Of a stretch of 64,000 bases of DNA, positions 31,423 through 40,560 are shown piece after piece; position 1 is the stretch's first letter; each line of letters begins with the position of its first letter. Origin of the DNA: Amorphoplanes digitatis (GTDB taxonomy: Bacteria; Actinomycetota; Actinomycetes; Mycobacteriales; Micromonosporaceae); the NCBI RefSeq assembly GCF_014205335.1, contig NZ_JACHNH010000001.1:4582501-4646500 (forward strand), written 5' to 3'. The translations under genes and the position numbers were made by a program. Under the pieces are notes generated by a model, which saw only the letters and a list, made by a program, of their open reading frames with translations, did not search any database and was not told the DNA's origin.

Positions 31423-32466
31423 GTGAGGACCGCGCTTTTGCTCTCCCGCCTCGTCACGATGTTGCTGCTCCTGCCGCCGGCCGTCGCCGGGCTCGCGACC
31501 GGCACCGCCACGCCGGCGCACGCCATCGCCGGCGGGCAGGACGTCATCAGCGGGAGGTACGGCTTCGCGGTCAAGCTCACGATGACCGGGCTGCCGACGG
31601 CCGGCGGCGGGCGCCGCGACAGCTCCTGCTCCGGTGCGCTCATCGCGCCGCGGTGGGTGATCACCGCGGGGCACTGCTTCAAGACGGCGAAGGGCACCCG
31701 GGTGTCGCGCCCGGTGGCCCGGCTGACCACCGCGACGGTGGGCCGCACCGACCTCAACGGCAAGGCCGGCCACCAGGTCAAGGTCGTCGAGGTGCACCAG
31801 TCCCCGACCACCGACGTCGCGCTGGCCAAGCTCGCCGGGCCGGTCACCGACGTGACGCCGGTGGTCCTGAGCAGCAAGGCGCCCAAGGTCGGCGCGATCG
31901 TGCGGCTGGCCGGGTACGGCCTGACCGAGGACGGCGACGAGTCCACGCTCGCGACCCGGCTGCAGACCGGCCAGTTCGAGGTGGTCTCGCGCACCCGCAC
32001 CTACCTCGGCACGACCGGCCACGCGCCGCGCGCGAACACCAGCCCGTGCTCGCACGACTCCGGCGGGCCGTACTTCACCCAGCGCGGCGACGGCGCGGCG
32101 GTGCTGGTGTCGGTGGTCAGCCACGGCCCGTCGTGCCCGCACTCGAAGGTCGACCTGAGCGGGCGCATCGACACCATCCGCGGCTGGATCACCGGCATCG
32201 CCGGCGAGCCGGCCCCGGCGGCCACCACCAGGGCGCCTGCGCGCGCACCATCCAAGCCCGCCCGGCCGCCGGCCGCCTCGGTGCCGCCCGGCGCGGACCA
32301 GCGGCTCGTCAGTGGACCGTCGCGGGGCGGCGACACCCTGCCGCCACCCGCCACCGTCTCCCTTGTCGTGCTGGGCTTCGGCGGCGTGATCGCGGCCGTG
32401 CTGGGCACCCGGGCCCGGCGGCGCACCCGGCGGCGGGCGGCGATACGCCGGCACCGCCGCGGGTGA
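31423..32466 (+). CDS. secreted trypsin-like (S1) serine protease with C-terminal membrane anchor
   Basis: 347 residues. Signal peptide ends near HAIAGG, so the mature enzyme would start IAGGQDV, like activated trypsin. The triad is visible: His in ITAGHC, Asp in TTDVALAKL, Ser in CSHDSGGPYF. A Pro/Ala-rich linker follows (about 265-310), then a hydrophobic helix (TVSLVVLGFGGVIAAVLG) and an Arg-rich tail, a stop-transfer layout that would hold the protease at the outer membrane face. GTG 31423 is used; TTG 31438 is an alternative with AGGA upstream. Confidence 0.88.
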   Translation: MRTALLLSRLVTMLLLLPPAVAGLATGTATPAHAIAGGQDVISGRYGFAVKLTMTGLPTAGGGRRDSSCSGALIAPRWVITAGHCFKTAKGTRVSRPVARLTTATVGRTDLNGKAGHQVKVVEVHQSPTTDVALAKLAGPVTDVTPVVLSSKAPKVGAIVRLAGYGLTEDGDESTLATRLQTGQFEVVSRTRTYLGTTGHAPRANTSPCSHDSGGPYFTQRGDGAAVLVSVVSHGPSCPHSKVDLSGRIDTIRGWITGIAGEPAPAATTRAPARAPSKPARPPAASVPPGADQRLVSGPSRGGDTLPPPATVSLVVLGFGGVIAAVLGTRARRRTRRRAAIRRHRRG

Positions 32467-32533
32467 CCGCGCCGTTGCGGAGCGTTCCTATCCTGAGGTC
32501 CCGCGGACACCGGCCTCAGGAAGGCACCCGGCG

Positions 32534-33496
32534 ATGGCGCAACCCAAAAGGCGTTCCCGTCCCCGTCCCCACCTACTGACTCGGCAACCTGAGGCTCCGG
32601 AGGCCCCGGTCGCGCCCGAACCCGCGGCGACCGGAGGGGTCAGCACCAGGGAGCTGGTCGCGGTCGGCTCGGCGCTGCTGATCCTGCTGTTCCTCATCAA
32701 GATCTACGGGGTCGGGCGGTACTCGCTGACCACGACGACCGCGCTGCTTGCCGCGACGCCGACGCAGGTCGCGCTCGGCACCGTGACCGTCTACGCCTAC
32801 TACATCCTGCCGGCCGTCGCCCTGGGCACCGGCTGGTTCGCGATCCGCTACCGGCGCCGGATCCAGCCCGCGCTGTGGCCGCTGATCGCGATCGTGGTCC
32901 TGGTCACCGCGCTCGCGTCGCCGTACAAGTACCTCGTGCAGGCGCTCGCCGTCGTGCTCGCGGCGCTCTGCGGGGAACTGATCATCCGGCGGTACCGGCG
33001 CAGGTGGGCCTCGTCGGCCGACGAACGCCTGGTCCGGCGGGGGCGCTCGCTCGACGGCTGGCAGGGCCAGTCCGTGCTCTACCTGGGCGCGGCCGCGCTG
33101 GCGTTCCAGTTCATGCACAGCCTCGACGCGCCCTGGGTCTCGGCGCAGGCCTTCCTGCTCAACACCGCGGCCGTGCCGGCGACGCAGCAGATGACGGTGG
33201 ACCGCAACCAGCTCCGGGTGGTTCCGGAGCGCCTGTTCTACGGCTACCCGATTGCCGAGACCGAGGAGTGGGTGACCGTGCTGCACGCGGAGACCCGGTA
33301 CGTCATGCGGATACCGCAGTCCGCGATCGACACCCGGCTCACCTGCCACAACGAGGACGATCAGCTGACCGGGGACCAGCCGCTGCTTGAGGCCCTGAAG
33401 GGAAATCAGTACAACTCACCCAATCTCGACTGCCGCAAGGTCCTGGAGTACCTCGCGACGAAGGCTCCCGGGCAGCCGCCGCCGACCTGGAACTAA
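32534..33496 (+). CDS. membrane protein of unknown function
   Basis: 320 residues. A basic, proline-rich cytoplasmic N-terminus, about four or five hydrophobic helices (e.g. ELVAVGSALLILLFLIKIYG; AYYILPAVALGTGWF; LWPLIAIVVLVTALA) and a soluble C-terminal domain of about 100 residues with two cysteines (LTCHNEDD and NLDCRKVLEY). The ATG follows AGGAAGG. Family not recognised. It is downstream of the protease by 67 bp and may be co-transcribed. Confidence 0.75.
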   Translation: MAQPKRRSRPRPHLLTRQPEAPEAPVAPEPAATGGVSTRELVAVGSALLILLFLIKIYGVGRYSLTTTTALLAATPTQVALGTVTVYAYYILPAVALGTGWFAIRYRRRIQPALWPLIAIVVLVTALASPYKYLVQALAVVLAALCGELIIRRYRRRWASSADERLVRRGRSLDGWQGQSVLYLGAAALAFQFMHSLDAPWVSAQAFLLNTAAVPATQQMTVDRNQLRVVPERLFYGYPIAETEEWVTVLHAETRYVMRIPQSAIDTRLTCHNEDDQLTGDQPLLEALKGNQYNSPNLDCRKVLEYLATKAPGQPPPTWN

Positions 33497-33548
33497 CGGT
33501 CGGCGTGCCCCCTGCGTCATCGCAGGCCGGGCCACCTACAGTGATCCA

Positions 33549-34757
33549 GTGTCAACCTGGCCCACGAGCGAAGCCCACCACCGCTGGCTGGACCAGCACA
33601 CCCGCGATCTGCTGGCCTTCGGCCGGCGGACCGCCGACCCCGAGGGCGGCGCCCGCTGGCTCGGCGCCGGCGGCCTGCCCGATACCGAGCGGCCGACATC
33701 CACCCTGATCAGCAGCAGGATGGCCCACGTGTACGGCATCGGTACGCTGCTCGGCGTGCCCGGCTCGGCGCCGATCGCGCTGAGCGCCCTGCAAGGGCTG
33801 ACCGACCGCCTGCGCGACCCGGAACACGGCGGATGGTTCCCCTCGACCGAGGATAAAACGGTCAAGTCCTGCTACGACCAGGCGTTCGTGCTGCTTGCCG
33901 CGGCGACGACCGCGGCGGCCGGGCTGCCCTGGGCGGCCGAGCTGTTCGCCGAGGCCGAGATCGTCTTCCTGCGGCGGTTCTGGGACGACAACGCCGGCCG
34001 GTGCGTCGACACCTGGAACGCGGACTTCACCAAGCTGGAGGACTACCGCGGCCTCAACGGCAACATGCACGCGGTCGAGGCGATGCTGACCGCCGCCGGC
34101 GTCACCGGCGACGAGAAGTGGCTGGACCGGGCGATCCGCGTCTGCTGGTTCGTCGCCAAGATCGCCGAGGCGCACGACTGGCGCATCCCGGAGCACTACG
34201 ACCGGAGCTGGCAGCCCCTCCCGGAGTTCAACCGCCAGCGGCCGGACGACCCGTTCAAGCCGTACGGTGCGACGGTCGGCCACGGCCTGGAATGGGCGCG
34301 GCTGTTCCTGCACGCCGAGGCCGCACGGCCGCCCGGCTCGGACCGATGGCTCGCGGAGGCCGCGGCGGAGCTCTTCGACCGCGCGGTGCGCGACGGCTGG
34401 TCGGTCGACGGCCTGCCGGGATTCGTCTACACCACCGACTGGTCGGGCACCCCGGTGGTCCGCGACCGGATGCACTGGGTGGCGGCGGAGGGGATCAGCG
34501 CGGCGGCGGCCCTGCACCACCGCTTCGGCAAGGAGCAGTACGCGACCTGGTACCGCACCTGGTGGGACTACAGCGCGACGTACCTGCTGGACCACGAGCA
34601 GGGTTCGTGGTTCCACCAGCTCAACGCGGAGAACGAGCCGACGGACACGGTGTGGCCGGGCAAGCCGGACCTGTACCACGCACTACAGGCGACCCTGACG
34701 GCCCGGTTGCCGCTCTACCCGATGCTCGCACCCGCCGTCGCCGCGACCCTCGCCTAG
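33549..34757 (+). CDS. AGE-family sugar epimerase/isomerase
   Basis: 402 residues with the (alpha/alpha)6 barrel of N-acylglucosamine 2-epimerases and mannose/sulfoquinovose isomerases. Catalytic-type positions are visible: Arg in SSRMAHVYGIG, His in NGNMHAVEAML, His and Glu in VGHGLEWARL, and His in KPDLYHALQA. This pattern resembles aldose-ketose isomerases (YihS type) rather than GlcNAc epimerases, which is tentative. GTG 33549 is 7 bp after a TACAGT box, so the message is probably leaderless. A perfect hairpin follows. Confidence 0.88.
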   Translation: MSTWPTSEAHHRWLDQHTRDLLAFGRRTADPEGGARWLGAGGLPDTERPTSTLISSRMAHVYGIGTLLGVPGSAPIALSALQGLTDRLRDPEHGGWFPSTEDKTVKSCYDQAFVLLAAATTAAAGLPWAAELFAEAEIVFLRRFWDDNAGRCVDTWNADFTKLEDYRGLNGNMHAVEAMLTAAGVTGDEKWLDRAIRVCWFVAKIAEAHDWRIPEHYDRSWQPLPEFNRQRPDDPFKPYGATVGHGLEWARLFLHAEAARPPGSDRWLAEAAAELFDRAVRDGWSVDGLPGFVYTTDWSGTPVVRDRMHWVAAEGISAAAALHHRFGKEQYATWYRTWWDYSATYLLDHEQGSWFHQLNAENEPTDTVWPGKPDLYHALQATLTARLPLYPMLAPAVAATLA

Positions 34758-34771
34758 CCCTCGACACTGAC

Positions 34772-34801
34772 CGGCGGTCGTCCTCGTGAGGACGACCGCC
34801 G
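34772..34801. terminator. bidirectional terminator hairpin
   Basis: Arms CGGCGGTCGTCCTC and GAGGACGACCGCCG form a perfect 14-bp stem around GT. It sits between the convergent AGE and dihydrofolate-reductase-like genes. Confidence 0.85.
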
Positions 34802-34827
34802 CGTCCTGAACGGCCCACTCGGATCGG

Positions 34828-35409
34828 TCAACGGCGCACCCGATAGCGCAGGTGAAGCACCCGGTTGCCCTGAACGACCACGTCCGGGCCTTCCAGCAGG
34901 TGCTGCGCGTCGACGGAGCCGAAGTAACGCTTACCGGACCCGAGCACGACGGGTGCGACGTCCATGCGTACCTCGTCGACCCAGCCCGCGGCGAGCGCCT
35001 GGCCGCCGACGTCGCCGGCGGCGAACTCGACAGTGCGGTCACCCGCAAGCTCCCGCGCCTTGGCCACGGCCGCCTCGATGCCGTCGACGAAATGGAACGG
35101 CGCCCGCAGGTCCCACCCCTCGGGCGCACCACGGTGGCTCACCACGACCACATGGTCGATCCCGCTCGGAGGCGTCCCGTCCCAGCCGTCGGTGATGTCG
35201 AAGGCGTGACGGCCGGCGATTGTCACCCCGACCTCGTCCCAGTACGGCCGGACGTGGTCGAACGAAGCCCGCGACACCTTCAGCACGCCACCGTCGTCCA
35301 ACGGCACGTCACCGCTGACCAGCCACTCGAAGATCGGACCGGGATCGTCGTTCTCGGCCGCGATGAAGCCATCCACCGAAACCGACGCGTTCATTACCAC
35401 TTTCCCCAT
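34828..35409 (-). CDS. dihydrofolate-reductase-fold (RibD C-terminal type) protein
   Basis: 193 residues from ATG 35409, with GAGGAGGAG upstream. The YyaP/YwjB-type reductase fold is seen in VVMNASVSVDGFIAAENDDPG at the start and GDVGGQALAAGWVDEVRMDVAPVVLGSG near the end, with the NADPH-loop Gly pair. Family members are NADPH-dependent reductases of mostly unknown substrate. It follows an AraC regulator by 63 bp on the same strand and may be its target. Confidence 0.87.
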   Translation of the reverse strand: MGKVVMNASVSVDGFIAAENDDPGPIFEWLVSGDVPLDDGGVLKVSRASFDHVRPYWDEVGVTIAGRHAFDITDGWDGTPPSGIDHVVVVSHRGAPEGWDLRAPFHFVDGIEAAVAKARELAGDRTVEFAAGDVGGQALAAGWVDEVRMDVAPVVLGSGKRYFGSVDAQHLLEGPDVVVQGNRVLHLRYRVRR

Positions 35410-35472
35410 GGACTCCTCCTCTGTGCGGAGGCCCAAGTCTTGTGCGGCGTGAACTGTCGCTCTTGTACGAAA

Positions 35473-36312
35473 TCAATCGGCCGGCAGCGGCCAGCCGTCC
35501 AGGACGTGGTCGGGATGATCGCGCAGGAATCGCCGCCGGACCTCGGCGTACCGGGTCGGCGTGAGCCCGGTGAACTCCCGGAACTCGCGCACGAAGTGGG
35601 CCTGGTCGAAGTAGCCCGCGCCGGCGGCGACGTCTCCCCAGTCGATCGGTGCGGCCACGTCCAGCGCCAGCACGGCGGAGCTGAAGCGGTAGCCGCGAGC
35701 CAGCCGCTTCGGCGTGACACCGACCACGGCCTTGAAGCGCTTCGCCAGATACGTGCTGCTGGCGCGGGCCGCCACACCGATGTCGCTGATCGGCACCGTC
35801 CCGCCTGTCGCCGCGACGGCGCTGCTCACGTGGCGGACCAGGTCAAGACCGTCGATCACCCGCAGCCGTCGTACCAGCTCCCGCTCGAGCACCATCAGCA
35901 TTTCGTGCGGTGCGTCCGCCAAGGTCAGTCGGTGTCGCAATTCGGCGACAGCGGGCCGGCCCCAGATCTGCTCCACCGTCGCGGGCCGGTCGCACAGCTC
36001 GGCCGCGGGCATCGGAAGGAACGGTGCCAGGCCCCACGGCCTGAAGTGGACGCCGACGGACCGGGTCGGGGTCGGGTAGCCGAACTCCCACGCACGCGTG
36101 GGCGTGGTGACCGCGCAGCCGTCGGCGTACTCCACGGCGTCCACGTCGGTGCCGGCGCGGATGAGGAACGGCGCCCCGAGGTTGACGATGAGCAACGGCG
36201 CGGGCGCCGCCGGCAGCATCAACCGGGAGTACGGCGGGGCGCCCTCCAGGTAGTAGAGGTCGCCGATCAGCCCGTCCAGCGGTGGACCGGGCACCCTGGA
36301 CACATACTCCAC
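35473..36312 (-). CDS. AraC-family transcriptional regulator
   Basis: 279 residues. An N-terminal DUF6597-like sensing half (FRPWGLAPFLPMPAAELCDR) precedes the HTH: VPISDIGVAARASSTYLAKRFKAVVG and WGDVAAGAGYFDQAHFVREFREFTGLTPTRY. The GTG start gives VEYVSRVPGPPL. Likely regulates the dihydrofolate-reductase-like gene behind it; the inducer is unknown. Confidence 0.88.
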   Translation of the reverse strand: MEYVSRVPGPPLDGLIGDLYYLEGAPPYSRLMLPAAPAPLLIVNLGAPFLIRAGTDVDAVEYADGCAVTTPTRAWEFGYPTPTRSVGVHFRPWGLAPFLPMPAAELCDRPATVEQIWGRPAVAELRHRLTLADAPHEMLMVLERELVRRLRVIDGLDLVRHVSSAVAATGGTVPISDIGVAARASSTYLAKRFKAVVGVTPKRLARGYRFSSAVLALDVAAPIDWGDVAAGAGYFDQAHFVREFREFTGLTPTRYAEVRRRFLRDHPDHVLDGWPLPAD

Positions 36313-36332
36313 GCAGACATTATCGCCGCCGG

Positions 36333-36366
36333 CGGCGACCCCGGCCCCGTCCGGGCCGGGTCGCCG
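36333..36366. terminator. terminator of the nitrate assimilation operon
   Basis: CGGCGACCC(C)GGCCC pairs with GGGCCGGGTCGCCG, a 14-bp stem with one bulged C, starting 10 bp beyond the narK stop on the minus strand. Confidence 0.75.
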
Positions 36367-36375
36367 CGCGGGGGT

Positions 36376-37713
36376 TCAGACGCCGGCGAGCCGGCGTGAC
36401 GACGAGCGCAGGTAGACCGCCCAGGTGACCAGCACGCACAGCGCGTAGAACCCGATGAAGGCGAGGTAGGCCGCGTCGGCCGTCTTGTAGGTCAGGAACG
36501 ACTGGCGGAAGGCCAGGTTGACCAGGACGCCGCCGAAGGCGCCGACGGCGCCGGCGATGCCGATCACCGCGCCGGAGAGCCGGCGGGCCTCGTGCTCCTC
36601 GCCCGGGTTCTTCAGCGCGAAGATGCGCGGGATCATCTTGTACGTCGAGCCGTTGCCGATGCCGCTGAGGACGAACAGGGAGATGAAGCCGACCAGGTAC
36701 AGCGGCAGCGAGCGCAGCTGCGAGGCCAGCAGGACGATGCTCGCGCCGGCCGCCATCGCCACGAAGTTCCAGAACGTCACCCGGGCGCCGCCGAGCCTGT
36801 CCGCCAGCGCGCCGCCGACCGGGCGGATCAGCGAGCCGAGCAGCGGGCCGAGGAACGTCAGGTACGCAGCCTTCACCGGGGTGCTGAAGTCCGTCGCGAA
36901 CTGGACCTGGAGCACCTGGCCGAAGGCGAAGCCGAAGCCGATGAACGAGCCGAAGGTGCCGATGTAGAGGAACGACATGATCCAGGTGTGCGGTTCCCGG
37001 ACGGCGTCGCGCATACCCCGCTTCTCGTTGCGGGCCTGCGTCAGGTTGTCCATGTACATGGCCGAGCCGACCGCCGCGATCACGATGAACGGGATGTAGA
37101 TGCCCGCCACCAGGCCCGGGTGCCCGGCGCCGAAGAACGCCAGGACGAAGAGGCCGACCAGTTGCACGGCCGCGACGCCGAGGTTGCCGCCGCCGGCGTT
37201 GATGCCCAGCGCCCAGCCCTTGAGCCGGTCCGGGTAGAACGCGTTGATGTTCGCCATCGAGGAGGCGAAGTTGCCGCCGCCGACGCCCGCGACGGCCGCG
37301 AGCAGGATCAGCGTGGTGTACGAGACGCCCGGCTCGATCAGGAACGCGGCCAGGACCGCCGGGATCAGCAGCAGCGACGCGCTGATGATGGTCCAGTTGC
37401 GGCCGCCGAAGCGGGCCACCGCGAACGTGTACGGGATCCGCAGCGCACCGCCGACCAGCGCGGGCACGGCGGTGAGCATGAACTTGCCGGCCGGGTCGAT
37501 GCCGTACGCGGGGCCGAGGAAGAGCACGAGCACGGACCACATCGTCCAGACGGAGAAGCCGATGTGCTCGGAGAAGATCGAGAAGATCAGGTTGCGCCGG
37601 GCGATCCGGGCGCCGCCGGCCTCCCAGAACGCGGGATCCTCCGGCCGCCAGTCGTCGATCCAATGCCCTCGCACGGTGCGGGCGGCGGGGCGTTCCAGGG
37701 TGGTGGTGCTCAT
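36376..37713 (-). CDS. narK: nitrate/nitrite transporter NarK
   Basis: Major facilitator for nitrate uptake and/or nitrite export, 445 residues, about 12 membrane helices. Family motifs include the Gly-rich AAVAGVGGGNFASSMANIN (nitrate signature on helix 5) and VLSGIGNGSTYKMIP (the second signature on helix 11), with the conserved Arg of helix 2 in LRIPYTFAVARFGGRNW. The ATG has GGAGG 7 nt upstream and overlaps the nirD stop by 4 bp. Last gene of the six-gene operon. Confidence 0.94.
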   Translation of the reverse strand: MSTTTLERPAARTVRGHWIDDWRPEDPAFWEAGGARIARRNLIFSIFSEHIGFSVWTMWSVLVLFLGPAYGIDPAGKFMLTAVPALVGGALRIPYTFAVARFGGRNWTIISASLLLIPAVLAAFLIEPGVSYTTLILLAAVAGVGGGNFASSMANINAFYPDRLKGWALGINAGGGNLGVAAVQLVGLFVLAFFGAGHPGLVAGIYIPFIVIAAVGSAMYMDNLTQARNEKRGMRDAVREPHTWIMSFLYIGTFGSFIGFGFAFGQVLQVQFATDFSTPVKAAYLTFLGPLLGSLIRPVGGALADRLGGARVTFWNFVAMAAGASIVLLASQLRSLPLYLVGFISLFVLSGIGNGSTYKMIPRIFALKNPGEEHEARRLSGAVIGIAGAVGAFGGVLVNLAFRQSFLTYKTADAAYLAFIGFYALCVLVTWAVYLRSSSRRLAGV

Positions 37714-38033
37714 GAGGAAACCTCCGAGGAAGCACGGGTGGTGACTACGAGGTGGTTGTCGTCGTCGACGTCGACGTCGTAGACGGTCAGGTCGGGCAGG
37801 CCGCTCAGCGAGCAGCCGGTGTTGAGGTCGAAGGCGTTCAGGTGCAGCGGGCAGACGACGACCTTCAGGTCGATCTGCCCGTCCGCGAGTGGCCCGCCGC
37901 GGTGCGGGCAGACCGCCTGGAGGGCGCGCAGCGAGCCGTCCCGCAGCCGGAACACGGCGACCATCTCGCCGTCGACGGCGTAGGTGCGGCCCTCGCCAAG
38001 GGGAATCTCGTCGAGGTGCCCGAGGCGCGTCAC
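37710..38033 (-). CDS. nirD: nitrite reductase small subunit NirD
   Basis: 107 residues, a Rieske-type domain with CPHRGGPLADG and CPLHLNAFDL, so all four [2Fe-2S] ligands (2 Cys, 2 His) are present, unlike some NirD that have lost them. Works with NirB in reducing nitrite to ammonium with NADH. GTGA overlap with nirB and ATGA overlap with narK. Confidence 0.94.
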   Translation of the reverse strand: MTRLGHLDEIPLGEGRTYAVDGEMVAVFRLRDGSLRALQAVCPHRGGPLADGQIDLKVVVCPLHLNAFDLNTGCSLSGLPDLTVYDVDVDDDNHLVVTTRASSEVSS

Positions 38034-40510
38034 GCGACGACCTCGGAGACCCGGACCGGTACCTGCGGCAGCACGACAAGCGGCAGCGAGGTGCGGAACT
38101 GGCCGGGAGTGACCGGCTCGGCCCGCTCACGCCAGGGGTCGCGGTAGGCGCCGACGGACGCCTCCATGGCGGCGTCCAGGTCGGCGGCGATGCCGTCGCT
38201 GTCGTCGACGACGATCGCCCTGACCCGGTCGATGCCGATCCGCGGCACGAACGAGTAGGTGCGCTCCAGCCAGTTGGCGTTCTCGCGGTAGTACTGGAGG
38301 AAGCGGCCGGTGAGCGTGACGACCTCGTCCGGGGTGTCCACCGTGGCGAGCAGGTCGCCCTTGCGGATGTGCGCGCCGGCCGCGCCGCCGACGTAGATCT
38401 CCCAGCGGCCGCCGTCGATGGCGACGACGCCCAGGTCCTTCACGTACGCCTCGGCGCAGTTGCGCGGGCAGCCGGTGACGGCGAGCTTCATCTTGCCGGG
38501 GCCCTCGATGCCCTGGAAGCGCTCCTCCAGGGCGATGCCGAGCGCGGTGGAGTCGCCGACGCCGAAGCGGCAGTAGTCCGAGCCGACGCAGGTCTTCACG
38601 GTCCGGAAGCTCTTCGCGTACGCGTACCCGGACGGCATGTCCAGGTCGGCCCAGATCTTCGGCAGCGTCTCCTTCGGGATGCCGAGCAGGTCGATGCGCT
38701 GCCCGCCGGTCAGCTTCACCATCGGTACGGCGTACTTCTCGGCCACCTCGGCGATCCGCCGCAGCTGCGCCGGGGTGGTGACGCCGCCCTTCATCTGCGG
38801 CACCACGGAGAACGTGCCGTCGCGCTGGATGTTGGCGTGCACCCGGTCGTTGATGAACCGCGAGTCGCGCTCGTCGACGTACTCCTCGCCCCACATCATC
38901 TTGAGCAGCGAGGCGAGACCCATCTTGCTCTTGGCGTCCTCGGCGCCGCCGGGCACCAGCTTGGCGAAGACCGACGAGACCGAGCGCAGGCCGTGCGCGC
39001 GGATGGCGGTCATCAGCTCCTGCTTGGGCATCGGTACGCCGGGCACGTACCAGCTCGCCGCGGGGTCCTCCTCGACCTCGCCGCCGGCCGCCCATTCGAC
39101 GATCCGCTGCACCAGGGGCTTGCAGGTGCCGCAGCCCTTGCCGGCCCGGGTCTTGTCCATCACCCCGTTGACCGTCTTGCAGCCGGCGTTGACCACGCCG
39201 CAGATCGCGCCCTTGCTGACGCCGTTGCAATTGCACACCTGCGCGTCGTCCGGCATGTCCTCGGGCTTGACCTCGCCGGCCGGGCCGCCGAGGTCGAACA
39301 TCAGCTCGGCCCGCTCGTCGGGCAGCGCCATGCCCCGGTCGAAGGCCTGGATCAGCGCGGCCGCCTTGCGGTTGTCGCCGACCAGGGTGGCGCCGACCAG
39401 CAGCCCGTCGCGGATGATGACCTGCTTGTAGATGCCCTTCCTCGGCTCGCTGTAGACGATCACCTCGTCGTCGGGGCCCTCCGGCTCCTTGAGGCCCATC
39501 GCGGCGACGTCGATGCCGGCGACCTTGAGCTTGGTGGACAGCTTCGAGCCGGTGTACGCGGCCGCGGCGTTACGCCCGGTGACGTGGTCGGCGAGCACCT
39601 TCGCCTGGTCCCACAGCGGTGCGACCAGGCCGTACAGCTCGCCGCGGTGCTGTGCGCACTCGCCGACGACGTAGATGTCGTCCTCGCCGTCCGCGCGCAT
39701 CTGGTCGTCGACGACGATGCCGCGCTCGACGGTCAGGCCGCTGTCGGCGGCGACCTGGGTGTTCGGCCGGATGCCGGCGGCGACCACGACCACGTCGCAG
39801 TCGATGACGGTGCCGTCGGCCAGCTTGACCCCGGTGACCCGGTCCTTGCCGAGGATCTCGGTGGTCATCGCGTCCACGATGACGTCGACGCCGAGCTTGC
39901 CCTCGACGCTGGCCTTGAGCATCGCGCCGGCCCGCTCGTCGAGCTGCATGTTCATCAGGTGGCCCATGGCGTGCAGCAGGGTCACGTGGCTGACGTGGTT
40001 CTGCAGGCCGCGCGCCGCCTCCAGGCCGAGCAGGCCGCCGCCGATCACGACCGCCCGCTCGTGGTCCCGGGCGTACCGGATCATGCCGCGGGTGTCGTCG
40101 AGCGTGCGGAAGGCGAAGACGCCCTGGTGGAAGCCGCGCTTCGGGTTGTGGATGCCCTTGATCGGCGGGGTCCACGAGCTGCTGCCGGTGGCGATGATCA
40201 GCTTGTCGTACGGGGTACGCGTCCCGTCGGTCGCGATGACCACCTTGTGCCGGCGGTCGATCTTCTCGATCCGGGTGCCGGTGTGCAGCGTGATGTCGTT
40301 GTCCGCGTACCAGCTCAGGTCGTTCAGGAAGATCCCGGCCTCGTCCTCCACCCCGGCGAGCAGGTTGGAGAGCATGATCCGGTTGTAGTTGCCGTACGGC
40401 TCGTCGCCGAACATGGTGATCTCGAAGCGGTCCGCGCCGCCACGGGCGAGGATCTCCTCGACCGTGCGGGCGCCCGCCATGCCGTTGCCGATGACCACGA
40501 GTCGTTCCAT
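38030..40510 (-). CDS. nirB: assimilatory nitrite reductase large subunit NirB
   Basis: 826 residues. FAD/NADH part (GNGMAGARTVEEI near the N-terminus; VIGGGLLGLEAARG for NADH), then a BFD-like [2Fe-2S] site (CNCNGVSKGAICG and GKGCGTCKPL), then the sulfite/nitrite reductase half with the siroheme-[4Fe-4S] cysteines in TCVGSDYCRFG and TGCPRNCAEA. The ATG has GGTGGAG 5 nt upstream. Reduces nitrite to ammonium; needs siroheme, which the first two operon genes may help to make. Confidence 0.95.
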   Translation of the reverse strand: MERLVVIGNGMAGARTVEEILARGGADRFEITMFGDEPYGNYNRIMLSNLLAGVEDEAGIFLNDLSWYADNDITLHTGTRIEKIDRRHKVVIATDGTRTPYDKLIIATGSSSWTPPIKGIHNPKRGFHQGVFAFRTLDDTRGMIRYARDHERAVVIGGGLLGLEAARGLQNHVSHVTLLHAMGHLMNMQLDERAGAMLKASVEGKLGVDVIVDAMTTEILGKDRVTGVKLADGTVIDCDVVVVAAGIRPNTQVAADSGLTVERGIVVDDQMRADGEDDIYVVGECAQHRGELYGLVAPLWDQAKVLADHVTGRNAAAAYTGSKLSTKLKVAGIDVAAMGLKEPEGPDDEVIVYSEPRKGIYKQVIIRDGLLVGATLVGDNRKAAALIQAFDRGMALPDERAELMFDLGGPAGEVKPEDMPDDAQVCNCNGVSKGAICGVVNAGCKTVNGVMDKTRAGKGCGTCKPLVQRIVEWAAGGEVEEDPAASWYVPGVPMPKQELMTAIRAHGLRSVSSVFAKLVPGGAEDAKSKMGLASLLKMMWGEEYVDERDSRFINDRVHANIQRDGTFSVVPQMKGGVTTPAQLRRIAEVAEKYAVPMVKLTGGQRIDLLGIPKETLPKIWADLDMPSGYAYAKSFRTVKTCVGSDYCRFGVGDSTALGIALEERFQGIEGPGKMKLAVTGCPRNCAEAYVKDLGVVAIDGGRWEIYVGGAAGAHIRKGDLLATVDTPDEVVTLTGRFLQYYRENANWLERTYSFVPRIGIDRVRAIVVDDSDGIAADLDAAMEASVGAYRDPWRERAEPVTPGQFRTSLPLVVLPQVPVRVSEVVA

Positions 40511-40560
40511 CAGAGCTCCACCAGCCTCGGGTCGCGCGGGTGTCGGGGTGTGGAATGCAC

